NCBI GenBank assembly: GCA_021835105.1
Contig: JAKBQS010000040.1
Location: 1-8,189 of the forward strand
Length of the DNA: 8,189 nt
Direction of reading: 5' to 3'
From: Microcaldota archaeon
Lineage (GTDB): Archaea > Micrarchaeota > Micrarchaeia > Micrarchaeales > CABMGC01
The notes beneath the pieces are model-generated. The model was not told where the DNA came from. It saw only the letters and a program-made list of their open reading frames with translations, and did no database searches. The position numbers were made by a program, and so were the translations under genes. Below, in pieces: positions 1 to 5,897 of this stretch (its first letter is position 1; every line of letters begins with the position of its first letter).

Positions 1-726
1 TGCATAAGTGATTTTCTCCCCGACAAATACGTTGGTAACACCATATATCGTTTCCGGTCTGAAGGTTGTGCATAGGAGGAACCTTCCTGGCTCGCCCTCT
101 ACCTCGAACTTTATTGCTACCTCTTCCTCTATCTCAGGCTCCACATCATGCTTTGTATCGTGCATGCCAACTGCATTATTTTCATTGGGGCACCACCCAA
201 CAGGATGCCTTCCCCTGGTAAGGAATCCCTTTGAATTCAGGATGCCGAACTGCCACTCTACAAATCTGCTGAAGAATTTGTCTATAGATATAAATTTCCG
301 CCTCCAATCTATGCTGTATCCGGCAAGATGCATCCCTTCCTCTATCTCGTGTGCAAAGTATCCCGCTATGTATAGAGGATCAGTCATCTTATCTATTTCC
401 TCGTCAGGAACATGGAATAGCTTGAGCTCGTCCCTGAGAGTTTTGTCTCCATTCCTTATCCTTTTTGCGAAAGCAAGTATAGGGGTTCCGGTGGCATGGA
501 ATGCCATTGGGTACAGAACGTTGTAGCCGCGCATACGCTTGTATCTGGCAAGTACATCGGCCGTCCCGTAAGACCTTAGGTGGCCTATGTGCTGCGGTGC
601 ATTGACATATGGAAATGCCGCGGTTACCATGTAAGCCTTTTTTGAGGAATCAGGATCGCTCTCGAAGATCCGAGCATCAGTCCACAATCTCTGCCATTTT
701 CTATCTATTTCTGAGAAATCCAGCAT
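1..726 (-). CDS. leuS: Leucyl-tRNA synthetase, N-terminal part (3' end beyond window)
   Basis: Class Ia aminoacyl-tRNA synthetase that charges tRNA-Leu in the cytoplasm. An uninterrupted frame runs from the ATG at 726 to base 1, giving 242 residues of a protein that is usually about 900-970 residues in archaea. Seen directly: the class I signature HIGH at residues 46-49 (context AAFPYVNAPQHIGHLRSYG), followed by the archaeal/eukaryal-type block FHATGTPILAFAKRI at 76-90. The conserved SIDWRRKF comes at about 138-145. The start of the CP1 editing domain is at 220-230, with TTFRPETIYGV, the threonine-rich editing motif. The KMSKS loop and anticodon domain lie outside the window. The ATG fits an archaeal leaderless start, because a TATA-like element sits about 26 bases upstream. 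The antisense plus-strand frame at 8-526 is a shadow. Family identity is secure; Leu rather than Ile/Val specificity follows from the overall motif pattern. Confidence 0.95.
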   Translation of the reverse strand, partial: MLDFSEIDRKWQRLWTDARIFESDPDSSKKAYMVTAAFPYVNAPQHIGHLRSYGTADVLARYKRMRGYNVLYPMAFHATGTPILAFAKRIRNGDKTLRDELKLFHVPDEEIDKMTDPLYIAGYFAHEIEEGMHLAGYSIDWRRKFISIDKFFSRFVEWQFGILNSKGFLTRGRHPVGWCPNENNAVGMHDTKHDVEPEIEEEVAIKFEVEGEPGRFLLCTTFRPETIYGVTNVFVGEKITYA

Positions 727-729
727 TTA

Positions 730-744
730 TGCACGCTTTTGTAT
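730..744 (+). repeat. Imperfect direct repeat, copy 1, in the divergent promoter region
   Basis: TGCACGCTTTTGTAT here and TGCACGCATTTGTAT at 810-824 match at 14 of 15 bases in the same orientation, exactly 80 bases apart. This copy lies between the leuS box A and its start codon. The pair flanks both promoters, so a shared operator is possible. The identity is seen; the role is inferred. Confidence 0.6.
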
Positions 745-747
745 TTT

Positions 748-755
748 ATGATAAG
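748..755 (-). promoter_or_regulatory. Box A (TATA)-like element for leuS
   Basis: On the minus strand the bases read CTTATCAT inside an AT-rich stretch (AAACTTATCATAAAAT). Its centre is about 25 bases upstream of the leuS ATG. That is the archaeal TATA-to-start distance and suggests a leaderless or near-leaderless transcript. The motif is close to, but not a perfect match of, the archaeal TTTATATA consensus. Confidence 0.5.
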
Positions 756-772
756 TTTATCGTGTAAACAAA

Positions 773-780
773 CTTATATA
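773..780 (+). promoter_or_regulatory. Box A (TATA)-like element for the plus-strand membrane protein gene
   Basis: CTTATATA within ACAAACTTATATATTG is a good archaeal box A. By the usual spacing transcription would begin near 799-805. That is upstream of all candidate starts of the membrane protein gene (819, 828, 834, 852, 858), and it places an ATG at 800 right at the expected transcript end. It shares the AAACTTAT core with the opposed leuS element, so the two promoters are back to back within about 30 bases. Confidence 0.55.
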
Positions 781-809
781 TTGCTGTCAGTAATCTAAAA
801 TGGCTGGTC

Positions 810-824
810 TGCACGCATTTGTAT
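810..824 (+). repeat. Imperfect direct repeat, copy 2, at the start of the membrane protein gene
   Basis: Second copy of the 15-base repeat found at 730-744, with one mismatch. It lies just downstream of the predicted transcription start of the plus-strand gene and covers its earliest possible TTG start. If it binds a regulator, this position would block early elongation or initiation of that gene. Confidence 0.6.
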
Positions 825-1436
825 CCAGTGCATTTGAATAGCGTACATGGTGTGGTTTTGTCTGAAAGAATAACTAGTTATCTAATATGGCTGTTTGCAT
901 TCGCAGCTATAATAGCTACTTTCCAGTTTTTTTATTCGGGAGTTAATTACTCACCCATATACCTTACTATTGGGTTTTGCGTCTTTATAGCGGGACCTGC
1001 AGTCGCGTTATTGCTGCAGAGGATTGGAAGCAGGCGATTGATAGGTATAAGCCTTGCAGTTATATTAGTATCTGGATTTTACCTGCTTGCATTTGATATT
1101 AGCCTTAGGGCCACTGGTGCTCCGCACTGGTACGGGCTGCTCCTCTACCTTGCCTTTAGCGCTGTTATGTACTTTGCCTCAACCAAAGGCAGGATTTACA
1201 GCATATTTATGTTCGACGCAGCGGCAGCTGCATCGTTTTTCATGTTCATGGATGCGGCATTCAATCTTCCGTTTACGATTGCAAGTGGAACTCCCGGTTG
1301 GGCATACCTCTTCGGCTTTGGGCTAAACCACTACTCGGCATTTGCAATATCATTTGCATTTTCGCTCTTGGTAATCTTCAGCGAGGTTATTGCAGTATCC
1401 TCTTTTGTTTTCTTGAGCAATAAGCGCAGGAGATAG
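819..1436 (+). CDS. Unrecognised six-helix membrane protein
   Basis: I do not recognise the family. The frame gives up to 205 residues from a TTG at 819. Shorter starts are GTG 828, GTG 852 (194 residues) and TTG 858, the last with a GGTG Shine-Dalgarno-like match at 849-852. No in-frame ATG lies near the beginning, so the start is uncertain. Counting from 819, about six hydrophobic segments are visible: roughly residues 20-41, 48-66, 72-92, 103-119, 129-150 and 170-198. The protein ends in a basic tail (SNKRRR). Short polar loops and an FDAAAAASFFMFMDAAF helix with two acidic residues (segment 5) are the only distinctive points. No cysteine-pair, Walker or transporter signature is visible. 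It is transcribed divergently from leuS and ends 16 bases before the convergent mtnP stop, so it is probably monocistronic. It is likely a small integral membrane protein of unknown role. Confidence 0.75.
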   Translation: MYPVHLNSVHGVVLSERITSYLIWLFAFAAIIATFQFFYSGVNYSPIYLTIGFCVFIAGPAVALLLQRIGSRRLIGISLAVILVSGFYLLAFDISLRATGAPHWYGLLLYLAFSAVMYFASTKGRIYSIFMFDAAAAASFFMFMDAAFNLPFTIASGTPGWAYLFGFGLNHYSAFAISFAFSLLVIFSEVIAVSSFVFLSNKRRR

Positions 1437-1442
1437 GCCAAA

Positions 1443-1454
1443 TTTTACCGTTTT
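1443..1454 (+). terminator. Possible T-rich terminator in the convergent gap
   Basis: Two TTTT runs (ATTTTACCGTTTTA) follow the stop of the plus-strand membrane gene at once. Archaeal RNA polymerase terminates on such T-rich tracts. The runs are short and overlap the mtnP stop codon, so this is a weak call. Confidence 0.25.
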
Positions 1455-2247
1455 AGATTGCTCCGTTTAGCGCATCCTTGCATTCGCAATTCCTTTCTTT
1501 TCCCGTGTCTTTTATTATCTCGGCTACAAGCCGCTTCACATCCTCCACTTTTGTAGCAAATACGCGTGTTACCTCGCTTGCCTGGACAGGTTTTATCTCA
1601 GGCATACCTTCAAGCCCGGCATCGTAGTCAGTAACTATGCCTATACCAAGGTAGCAAAGCTCTGCCTCTCGCGCTAGAGAAGCCTCTGGGTACTGAGTCA
1701 TGTTTATTGTCTCGAAACCCTGCCTGCTGAAAAATCTTGATTCTGCTCTGGTAGAGAATCTTGGGCCGTCTATCACAACAACAGCGCCAGCCTTATGGTA
1801 TTCAAATCCGAGCCTCTCTGCAGCACCGAAGGCAACTTCTCTCATATACTTGCAATAAGGATCTGCCATGCTTACGTGCACAAACTTTCCATGCGCATCG
1901 AAAAATGTATCACGCCTCCCTGTAGTCATGTTAACAAACTGGTCAAAGAAGACAATGTCTCCTGGTTTGTACTCCTTCTTTAGGGAACCGACAGCATTTG
2001 TTGCTATTATGCGTGTTACGCCTAGCTTTTTAAGCGAGTCTATGTTGGCAAGGTACGGAACATGGCTTGGGGCTATTGTATGCTTGGATCCGTGCCGCGG
2101 TATAAAAGCCACCTTTCTGCCAGATATGATGCCGAGCGATATGCTGTCGCTCGCGGGCCCGTACTTTGATTCTACGCTTCGATATTCCGGGTTGCTAAGC
2201 ATGCTATAAAATCCTGAGCCACCTATTATCCCTATCTCTGCTTCCAT
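1453..2247 (-). CDS. mtnP: 5'-methylthioadenosine phosphorylase
   Basis: Phosphorolytic cleavage of 5'-methylthioadenosine to adenine and 5-methylthioribose-1-phosphate; cytoplasmic, and normally trimeric or hexameric in this family. The 264 residues match the PNP/MTAP family length. Seen: IGGSGF at 7-13; phosphate-site RHG at 51-53 with HTIAPSHV after it; NAVGSLKKEYKPGDIVFFDQF at 84-104; GPRFSTRAE at 161-169; NMTQYPEA at 182-189; and TDYDAG at 206-211. The two Asp residues of TDYD (207, 209) are the adenine-side signature of MTAP; 6-oxopurine PNPs carry Asn here. A C-terminal Cys-x-Cys (254, 256) resembles that of archaeal MTAP II/PNP enzymes, where it acts in disulfide stability. The ATG at 2247 has AAGGT at 2255-2259, 7 bases upstream, and follows the aldolase stop by 20 bases, so it is the last gene of the salvage operon. 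5'-deoxyadenosine is a plausible second substrate. Confidence 0.93.
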   Translation of the reverse strand: MEAEIGIIGGSGFYSMLSNPEYRSVESKYGPASDSISLGIISGRKVAFIPRHGSKHTIAPSHVPYLANIDSLKKLGVTRIIATNAVGSLKKEYKPGDIVFFDQFVNMTTGRRDTFFDAHGKFVHVSMADPYCKYMREVAFGAAERLGFEYHKAGAVVVIDGPRFSTRAESRFFSRQGFETINMTQYPEASLAREAELCYLGIGIVTDYDAGLEGMPEIKPVQASEVTRVFATKVEDVKRLVAEIIKDTGKERNCECKDALNGAI

Positions 2248-2254
2248 GCGATTT

Positions 2255-2259
2255 ACCTT
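2255..2259 (-). promoter_or_regulatory. Ribosome binding site of mtnP
   Basis: AAGGT, inside ATAAGGTA, sits 7 bases before the mtnP ATG in the 20-base gap after the aldolase stop. The same ATAAGGTA octamer precedes mtnA, which supports both start choices. Confidence 0.55.
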
Positions 2260-2267
2260 ATAGATGC

Positions 2268-2870
2268 TTACATTAGCATCTGGCGGATATAAATCCTTTT
2301 TGATATGTACTCCAGATACTCCACCCTGCCGCGCGCCTCGGCAATTTCACGCCCCACTGCAACTGTTCCGTGACCCTGCATTATTACTGTGCAAGCACCA
2401 TTCCTGAACTCGCTGCTTACTGCGCTAGCAAGCCTTTCGCTCCCTGGATTGTATCTTCCCACAAAGCCAAGCTTGCCTATATAATATGCTGCTTCCTTAT
2501 CGCCAATTCCAGAGTATGCTTTTCTGCCCAGAGAGTCGTATACTGCCACAGAATATGGCGGATGCGCGTGTACTACGGATTTTGTGTTTGTCGCAGAGTA
2601 GGTTGAGGAGTGCATTTTATATTCTGAAGATTGTTTTGGGCCTGAGACAAGAGTGTCAGTTCTAAAGTCGAACAGGGAAATGTCTTTAGGCGATAGGGAT
2701 GTCTTGTCCATGCTTCCTGGAGTTATGAGCATGGCGGAATCTCCAGCGCGTATGCTTACGTTTCCCGAATACGTGGTATTCAGCCCTGCCGCATACAGCA
2801 ATTCGGTAGAGCGGATTATGCTCTTACGCAATGATAGCATGTTATCTCTTCTGTTCATCCTATTTACCAT
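2268..2870 (-). CDS. Class II aldolase (FucA/AraD family), likely 5-substituted ribulose-1-phosphate aldolase
   Basis: Zinc-dependent aldolase of 200 residues, near the family norm (FucA about 215). Visible in order: GNVS at 36-39 and TPGSMDK at 50-56 (phosphate contacts); SSE at 81-83 with Glu83 as the catalytic acid; HAHPP at 101-105 supplying two zinc ligands; and GHG at 166-168 supplying the third (His167). This reproduces the Glu/His/His/His set of E. coli FucA. MtnB dehydratases share the fold, but their catalytic Glu lies after the HxH pair and they lack the SSE...MH block, so an aldolase is favoured. From its position between mtnA and mtnP I infer that it splits 5-methylthioribulose-1-phosphate (or 5-deoxyribulose-1-phosphate) to DHAP plus methylthioacetaldehyde (or acetaldehyde). 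L-fuculose-1-phosphate aldolase is the main alternative. The ATG at 2870 overlaps the end of mtnA by 11 bases, implying translational coupling; in-frame ATGs at residues 5 and 11 are alternative starts. Confidence 0.88.
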   Translation of the reverse strand: MVNRMNRRDNMLSLRKSIIRSTELLYAAGLNTTYSGNVSIRAGDSAMLITPGSMDKTSLSPKDISLFDFRTDTLVSGPKQSSEYKMHSSTYSATNTKSVVHAHPPYSVAVYDSLGRKAYSGIGDKEAAYYIGKLGFVGRYNPGSERLASAVSSEFRNGACTVIMQGHGTVAVGREIAEARGRVEYLEYISKRIYIRQMLM

Positions 2871-3960
2871 TAAGGTTCTGCTTTCGCAAAAGAGCGCCTA
2901 TTGTTCTGTTATATGGCGGCTTGATTATCCCAATATCCGTTATTATTGCAGATACAAGTTTCGGAGGCGTCATATCAAATGCAGGATTTGATGCGCTCAC
3001 CCTGTCAGGCGCAATGTGCAACTTTCCAAGCAGGGTTTTCACCTCTTCTGGGGACCTCTTTTCTATTACAGAACCGTCCCTGAAGTCATCGTAAGAATGC
3101 AATCGGTCAATCGTAGATATAGGCGCAGCCACATAGAATGGTATATTGTGGTATCTTGCAGCTATTGCTATGTTATATGTGCCGATTTTGTTGAACACCG
3201 TTCCATCGGATAATATCCTGTCTGCCCCAACGATTACTTTCGTGACACCTTCATGTTTCATGGCATATGAGACCGCACTATCGGCTATGAGCTTTACCGG
3301 TATTCCGTCGTTTAGGAATTCCCACGCGGACAGGCGTGCACCTTGATAAAGAGGTGCAGTATGTGTCTGCACCACTGAAATCTTCTTGCCGCTGAAAAAC
3401 GCATATCTTATGCACCCTATCGATGTCCCGAAACCGGCTGTTGCCAGTGATCCGGCATTGCAGTGGGACATTATTACATCCCCATTTTTGAACAATGCAG
3501 ATCCATACTTTCCTATCATCCTGTTTGAGTCTATATCGCTCTCCATTATGCGCTTTGCCTCTTCTTTCATCTGAATCGCATATTCTGTGCTGCTTGCACT
3601 GGCCTTTACCAGATCCGAGGATTTCTTCAGCATTCTATCAAGGGCCCAGAAGAGGTTTATTGCTGTTGGTCTGGTCTTTCTGAGTTTCTCTGCTGCTTCC
3701 ATTACAACCATATGCTTTTCTCTTGATGTGGAGCCCTGCTTTGAGGCAACCAGCCCAAGTGTAAGCGCAGCTACCACGCCTATTTGTGGCGCACCACGCA
3801 CTTCCAGGCCTTTTATTGCCATACAGATGCGGTTAATGTCCGAACTCTTTACCCATATTTCTCTAGCAGGCAGCTTTCTTTGATCAAGCCACCAGATTTC
3901 CTTTCCATCAAACTTTATTGCAATCGTGCCGTTATCCATTTTGCTGCGTTTTTCTGCCAT
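2860..3960 (-). CDS. mtnA: 5-methylthioribose-1-phosphate isomerase (eIF2B-like sugar-phosphate isomerase)
   Basis: Converts the aldose 5-methylthioribose-1-phosphate to the ketose ribulose-1-phosphate form. The 366 residues fit MtnA (about 340-370). Seen: LDQRKLP at 25-31; VRGAPQIG at 54-61 (phosphate Arg55); TRPTAINLFWAL at 96-107 (Arg97); HCNAGSLATAGFGTSIG at 166-182 with catalytic Cys167; QGARLSAWE at 206-214; GADRI at 245-249 with catalytic Asp247; NKIGTY at 257-262; TIDR at 283-286; and NPAFDMTPP at 325-333. The usual ETRP before the QGARL motif is replaced by HTAP (residues 200-203), an odd change close to the active site. It is the first gene of the salvage cluster, overlapping the aldolase by 11 bases. 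The ATG at 3960 has AAGGT 6 bases upstream. Ribose-1,5-bisphosphate isomerase is a sister function; the mtnP and aldolase neighbours argue against it. Confidence 0.92.
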   Translation of the reverse strand: MAEKRSKMDNGTIAIKFDGKEIWWLDQRKLPAREIWVKSSDINRICMAIKGLEVRGAPQIGVVAALTLGLVASKQGSTSREKHMVVMEAAEKLRKTRPTAINLFWALDRMLKKSSDLVKASASSTEYAIQMKEEAKRIMESDIDSNRMIGKYGSALFKNGDVIMSHCNAGSLATAGFGTSIGCIRYAFFSGKKISVVQTHTAPLYQGARLSAWEFLNDGIPVKLIADSAVSYAMKHEGVTKVIVGADRILSDGTVFNKIGTYNIAIAARYHNIPFYVAAPISTIDRLHSYDDFRDGSVIEKRSPEEVKTLLGKLHIAPDRVSASNPAFDMTPPKLVSAIITDIGIIKPPYNRTIGALLRKQNLNGK

Positions 3961-3966
3961 TTTAAT

Positions 3967-3971
3967 ACCTT
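3967..3971 (-). promoter_or_regulatory. Ribosome binding site of mtnA
   Basis: AAGGT within ATAAGGTA lies 6 bases before the mtnA ATG. This is the same octamer as before mtnP. It supports ATG 3960 rather than the internal Met8. Confidence 0.5.
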
Positions 3972-3985
3972 ATTTGTAATGTGAA

Positions 3986-3992
3986 ATTATAA
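3986..3992 (-). promoter_or_regulatory. Possible box A for the mtnA-aldolase-mtnP operon
   Basis: TTATAAT on the minus strand, centred about 29 bases before the mtnA start and just after the stop of the upstream CAP gene. It could give the salvage operon its own promoter. If so, the transcript would begin very close to the start codon and might lose the AAGGT site, so either read-through from the CAP gene or a near-leaderless message is possible. Confidence 0.35.
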
Positions 3993-3995
3993 CCA

Positions 3996-5549
3996 TTAGA
4001 CATTTTTTGGAATATACGCATTGCCGCTGGAGTTTATGAATGCAGTATAACTGGATCCTATAAAATCAGTTCCGTTCTCTGCTTTCAGCCAGATAAGCGT
4101 AGTGTACTCCCCTGCGCCGTACTGGCTTATGGCTTTTGAGAGGCTGAACGAGACCCTGAACTGCTGGCCTCTGGTGTAGTACTGGTTTGCAACTATTGTC
4201 GTGAGATTCGGATAGTAGTAGCTGTTGCTGCTCACCACCCCGGCTATCGGAGTTCCATAGCTGTACGAGCTTGTATTGTCAAGTTCGGATACGCTCATGT
4301 TTCTTACTGGAGAATCGTATGTTATCTCAATGCTGGAAAGCGAGTAGCCGTTTGTTATGTTGCCATACAGATAAACGTTCCCATTAGAGACTCCTGGCAT
4401 TCCTGCATTCCAAGCTATATAGTCATTTATGAAATCCTCGACAAAATAGACGGTAGAAGAATTGTAGGCTATGCCTATGCTTACCTGCGTATGGAATGGA
4501 TCTAGTATGTTGTCCCTGTGGCCATTGTTGCAGCATTTGGAGTCGTTGTACATCATGTTGTATTCCATATCATAAAGTGCCTGCTTTACGTTTATGTCAC
4601 CGTAGGTCTTGCAGATTGGGCCTAGGCACTTCTCTATCGATGACTCCTGATAAGCTATGTTCTCCTCAACGCCTTCCGTGCCTCCCAAGAGGGTGTATCT
4701 CATGTATGGCTTCATGCCGTATATATCCCAGTGGCTAAAGTAACCATACTCAAGCATGCTATCTGCATGCTGTTGTGCGGAAGGTTCGGTGGAGAGCGTC
4801 ACGTTCCCAAGTCCGTACTTGTTTCTATCGCTGTTTATCAGGCTTAATGCATATTGCACTAGGGAATTCGCCGTTGTCGTGCTGTTCTGAGTCGTATTTA
4901 CGTATGTTGTAGATGAGTTAAGGCTCTGATTGAATCCCGGATATACGGAGCTTGTTACAAGTGTGGAATTTGGGAGTATCTGGCTCACCACATTTGTATA
5001 ATTCCCATAGCCTGCAAAAAATTCGTATAGATAGGATATCTCAATAAGCAGCACTGCGACAATTGCTATTCCAACGCAGAATCTGATAATTTTCCTTGAA
5101 GTCCTGTTTTCCATCGCCAGATTGCCTAGGAACATGGATATGGCTAGGGGAAGGAATAGCAGGATGAATAGGACTACTGCATACGCAAGGTCAAATGACT
5201 TGGGAACGTTTGCAGAATTCAGGATTATGGTTGCTATTAGTACCCCAAGATAATCCCCGAAGTGAGGTCCAGAATATTCAACCGCGTAGTCGTATATTAC
5301 CGATATGATAAGCACTACAAGCAGGTCGAAAAGGAATGATGGGGTGAAGATCGAATGAAGCGACAGGTTTACAGAGTGCAGGGAGATAAGCCCTATGCCA
5401 GGATAAGCAAGTATAACTATCGATATTGAGAGCGCAAGAGACTTTATGATAGAATCCAATGCTATCTTCTTTGACTTCTCTCTCAGGCTCTTCTGTGATA
5501 TTTTTGAGTATGCGCTTTGCCTGCCTGCAGGATTCTTTGCTGTTGCCAC
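3996..5549 (-). CDS. Membrane-anchored CAP/SCP-domain protein
   Basis: 517 residues starting at a GTG. A lysine-rich cytoplasmic tail (1-35) is followed by about five membrane segments (roughly 36-58, 70-90, 99-112, 120-143 and 153-178). The basic loop NRTSRK between helices four and five agrees with an in-to-out topology that leaves the rest outside. A Ser/Thr/Asn-rich linker (184-228) leads to a CAP (SCP/YkwD-like) domain at about 230-375. Seen there: FSHWDIYG with His273; EENIAY with Glu296; a candidate second Glu at 329; and GHRDNILDP with His344, which together resemble the CAP His/Glu tetrad. Cys308/313 and the Cys339-Cys340 pair are additions. The C-terminal 385-510 looks beta-rich and carries many NxS/T sequons (about 15 in the external part). 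The CAP fold and exposure are well supported. The molecular role (peptidase, ligand binding, adhesion) is not known. Confidence 0.85.
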   Translation of the reverse strand: MATAKNPAGRQSAYSKISQKSLREKSKKIALDSIIKSLALSISIVILAYPGIGLISLHSVNLSLHSIFTPSFLFDLLVVLIISVIYDYAVEYSGPHFGDYLGVLIATIILNSANVPKSFDLAYAVVLFILLFLPLAISMFLGNLAMENRTSRKIIRFCVGIAIVAVLLIEISYLYEFFAGYGNYTNVVSQILPNSTLVTSSVYPGFNQSLNSSTTYVNTTQNSTTTANSLVQYALSLINSDRNKYGLGNVTLSTEPSAQQHADSMLEYGYFSHWDIYGMKPYMRYTLLGGTEGVEENIAYQESSIEKCLGPICKTYGDINVKQALYDMEYNMMYNDSKCCNNGHRDNILDPFHTQVSIGIAYNSSTVYFVEDFINDYIAWNAGMPGVSNGNVYLYGNITNGYSLSSIEITYDSPVRNMSVSELDNTSSYSYGTPIAGVVSSNSYYYPNLTTIVANQYYTRGQQFRVSFSLSKAISQYGAGEYTTLIWLKAENGTDFIGSSYTAFINSSGNAYIPKNV

Positions 5550-5659
5550 TTAATCACTTATCCCCACACGCTTATCAGTGCTGCCTTTCCCATACATAGC
5601 AGCAAGCCAATGATTATTCTGCACCGTTTGAGGTTTTTCAGTTTTGTTTTGATTTTTCA

Positions 5660-5670
5660 CCGCGACGCGG
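5660..5670. repeat. Perfect GC-only inverted repeat (CCGCG-A-CGCGG)
   Basis: Five-base arms around a single central A, in otherwise AT-rich noncoding sequence. The one-base centre suits a dyad binding site better than an RNA hairpin. It lies about 110 bases before the CAP gene start. Confidence 0.5.
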
Positions 5671-5729
5671 CAAACTGAAGACACGTGAGTATAGGTTTTA
5701 CTGGATAATATTACCTCTCGGCGATTTGC

Positions 5730-5748
5730 ATCGGCAATAACTGCCGAT
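5730..5748. repeat. Perfect inverted repeat, 7-base arms, 5-base loop
   Basis: ATCGGCA and TGCCGAT flank ATAAC. In RNA this makes a short stem-loop; in DNA it could be a dyad operator. It is about 50 bases downstream of the box A at 5794-5800, so it would lie in the leader of a CAP gene transcript. Confidence 0.5.
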
Positions 5749-5793
5749 TTCAATGCTACCTGAAGTCCCATATTCCAAATATACCCATTCATG

Positions 5794-5800
5794 TTTATAT
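5794..5800 (-). promoter_or_regulatory. Box A (TATA)-like element, probable promoter of the CAP gene
   Basis: ATATAAA on the minus strand, preceded by a run of A residues (AAAAAAAGCATATAAAC). Transcription would start near 5771, leaving about 220 bases before the CAP start codon. The start would coincide with an ATG at 5771-5769. Confidence 0.45.
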
Positions 5801-5897
5801 GCTTTTTTTGTTGTAGAGGTATTGCGGCAAATATTACCATTCTTCTGTACTGCACATAGTGATGCAATCTTAAGCAAGTGTACTGGCAGCGTGTACG

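Larger units (their letters stand above)
5550..5897 (-). other. 348-base stretch without a convincing gene; leader/regulatory region, doubtful small ORF
   Basis: Separates the CAP gene from the surface-protein array. A frame of 105 codons spans 5550-5867, but it opens with TTG, uses codons that are rare in the neighbours (CGC, CGA, CAA, TTA) and shows no domain or membrane segment. A shorter version from ATG 5771 (73 residues) sits 26 bases below a TATA element, as a leaderless gene would, and its TAA directly abuts the GTG of the CAP gene. Two perfect inverted repeats lie in it. The stretch is therefore either a structured 5' leader of about 220 bases for the CAP gene or a small unrecognised gene; I favour the leader. 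No tRNA or C/D-box pattern was found. Confidence 0.4.

Noticed and set aside
8..526. 172-codon plus-strand open frame
   Set aside because: It is antisense to the leuS frame, whose HIGH and editing motifs are unambiguous, and its Ser/Pro-rich product has no recognisable feature.
2268..2870. Aldolase gene considered as MtnB (methylthioribulose-1-phosphate dehydratase)
   Set aside because: The SSE...MH block with the catalytic Glu before HAHPP is the aldolase pattern; MtnB has its catalytic Glu after the HxH pair and a different surrounding sequence.
5550..5867. 105-codon minus-strand frame as a full gene
   Set aside because: It starts at TTG, has no Shine-Dalgarno match, uses codons unlike its neighbours, shows no domain, and its upstream part lies above the best TATA element. 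Kept only as part of the described non-genic stretch.
5550..5897. tRNA or C/D-box RNA in the long gap
   Set aside because: No TTCGA-type T-loop with matching arms was found, and a GTGATGC at 5861 resembling a C box has no properly placed D box after it.
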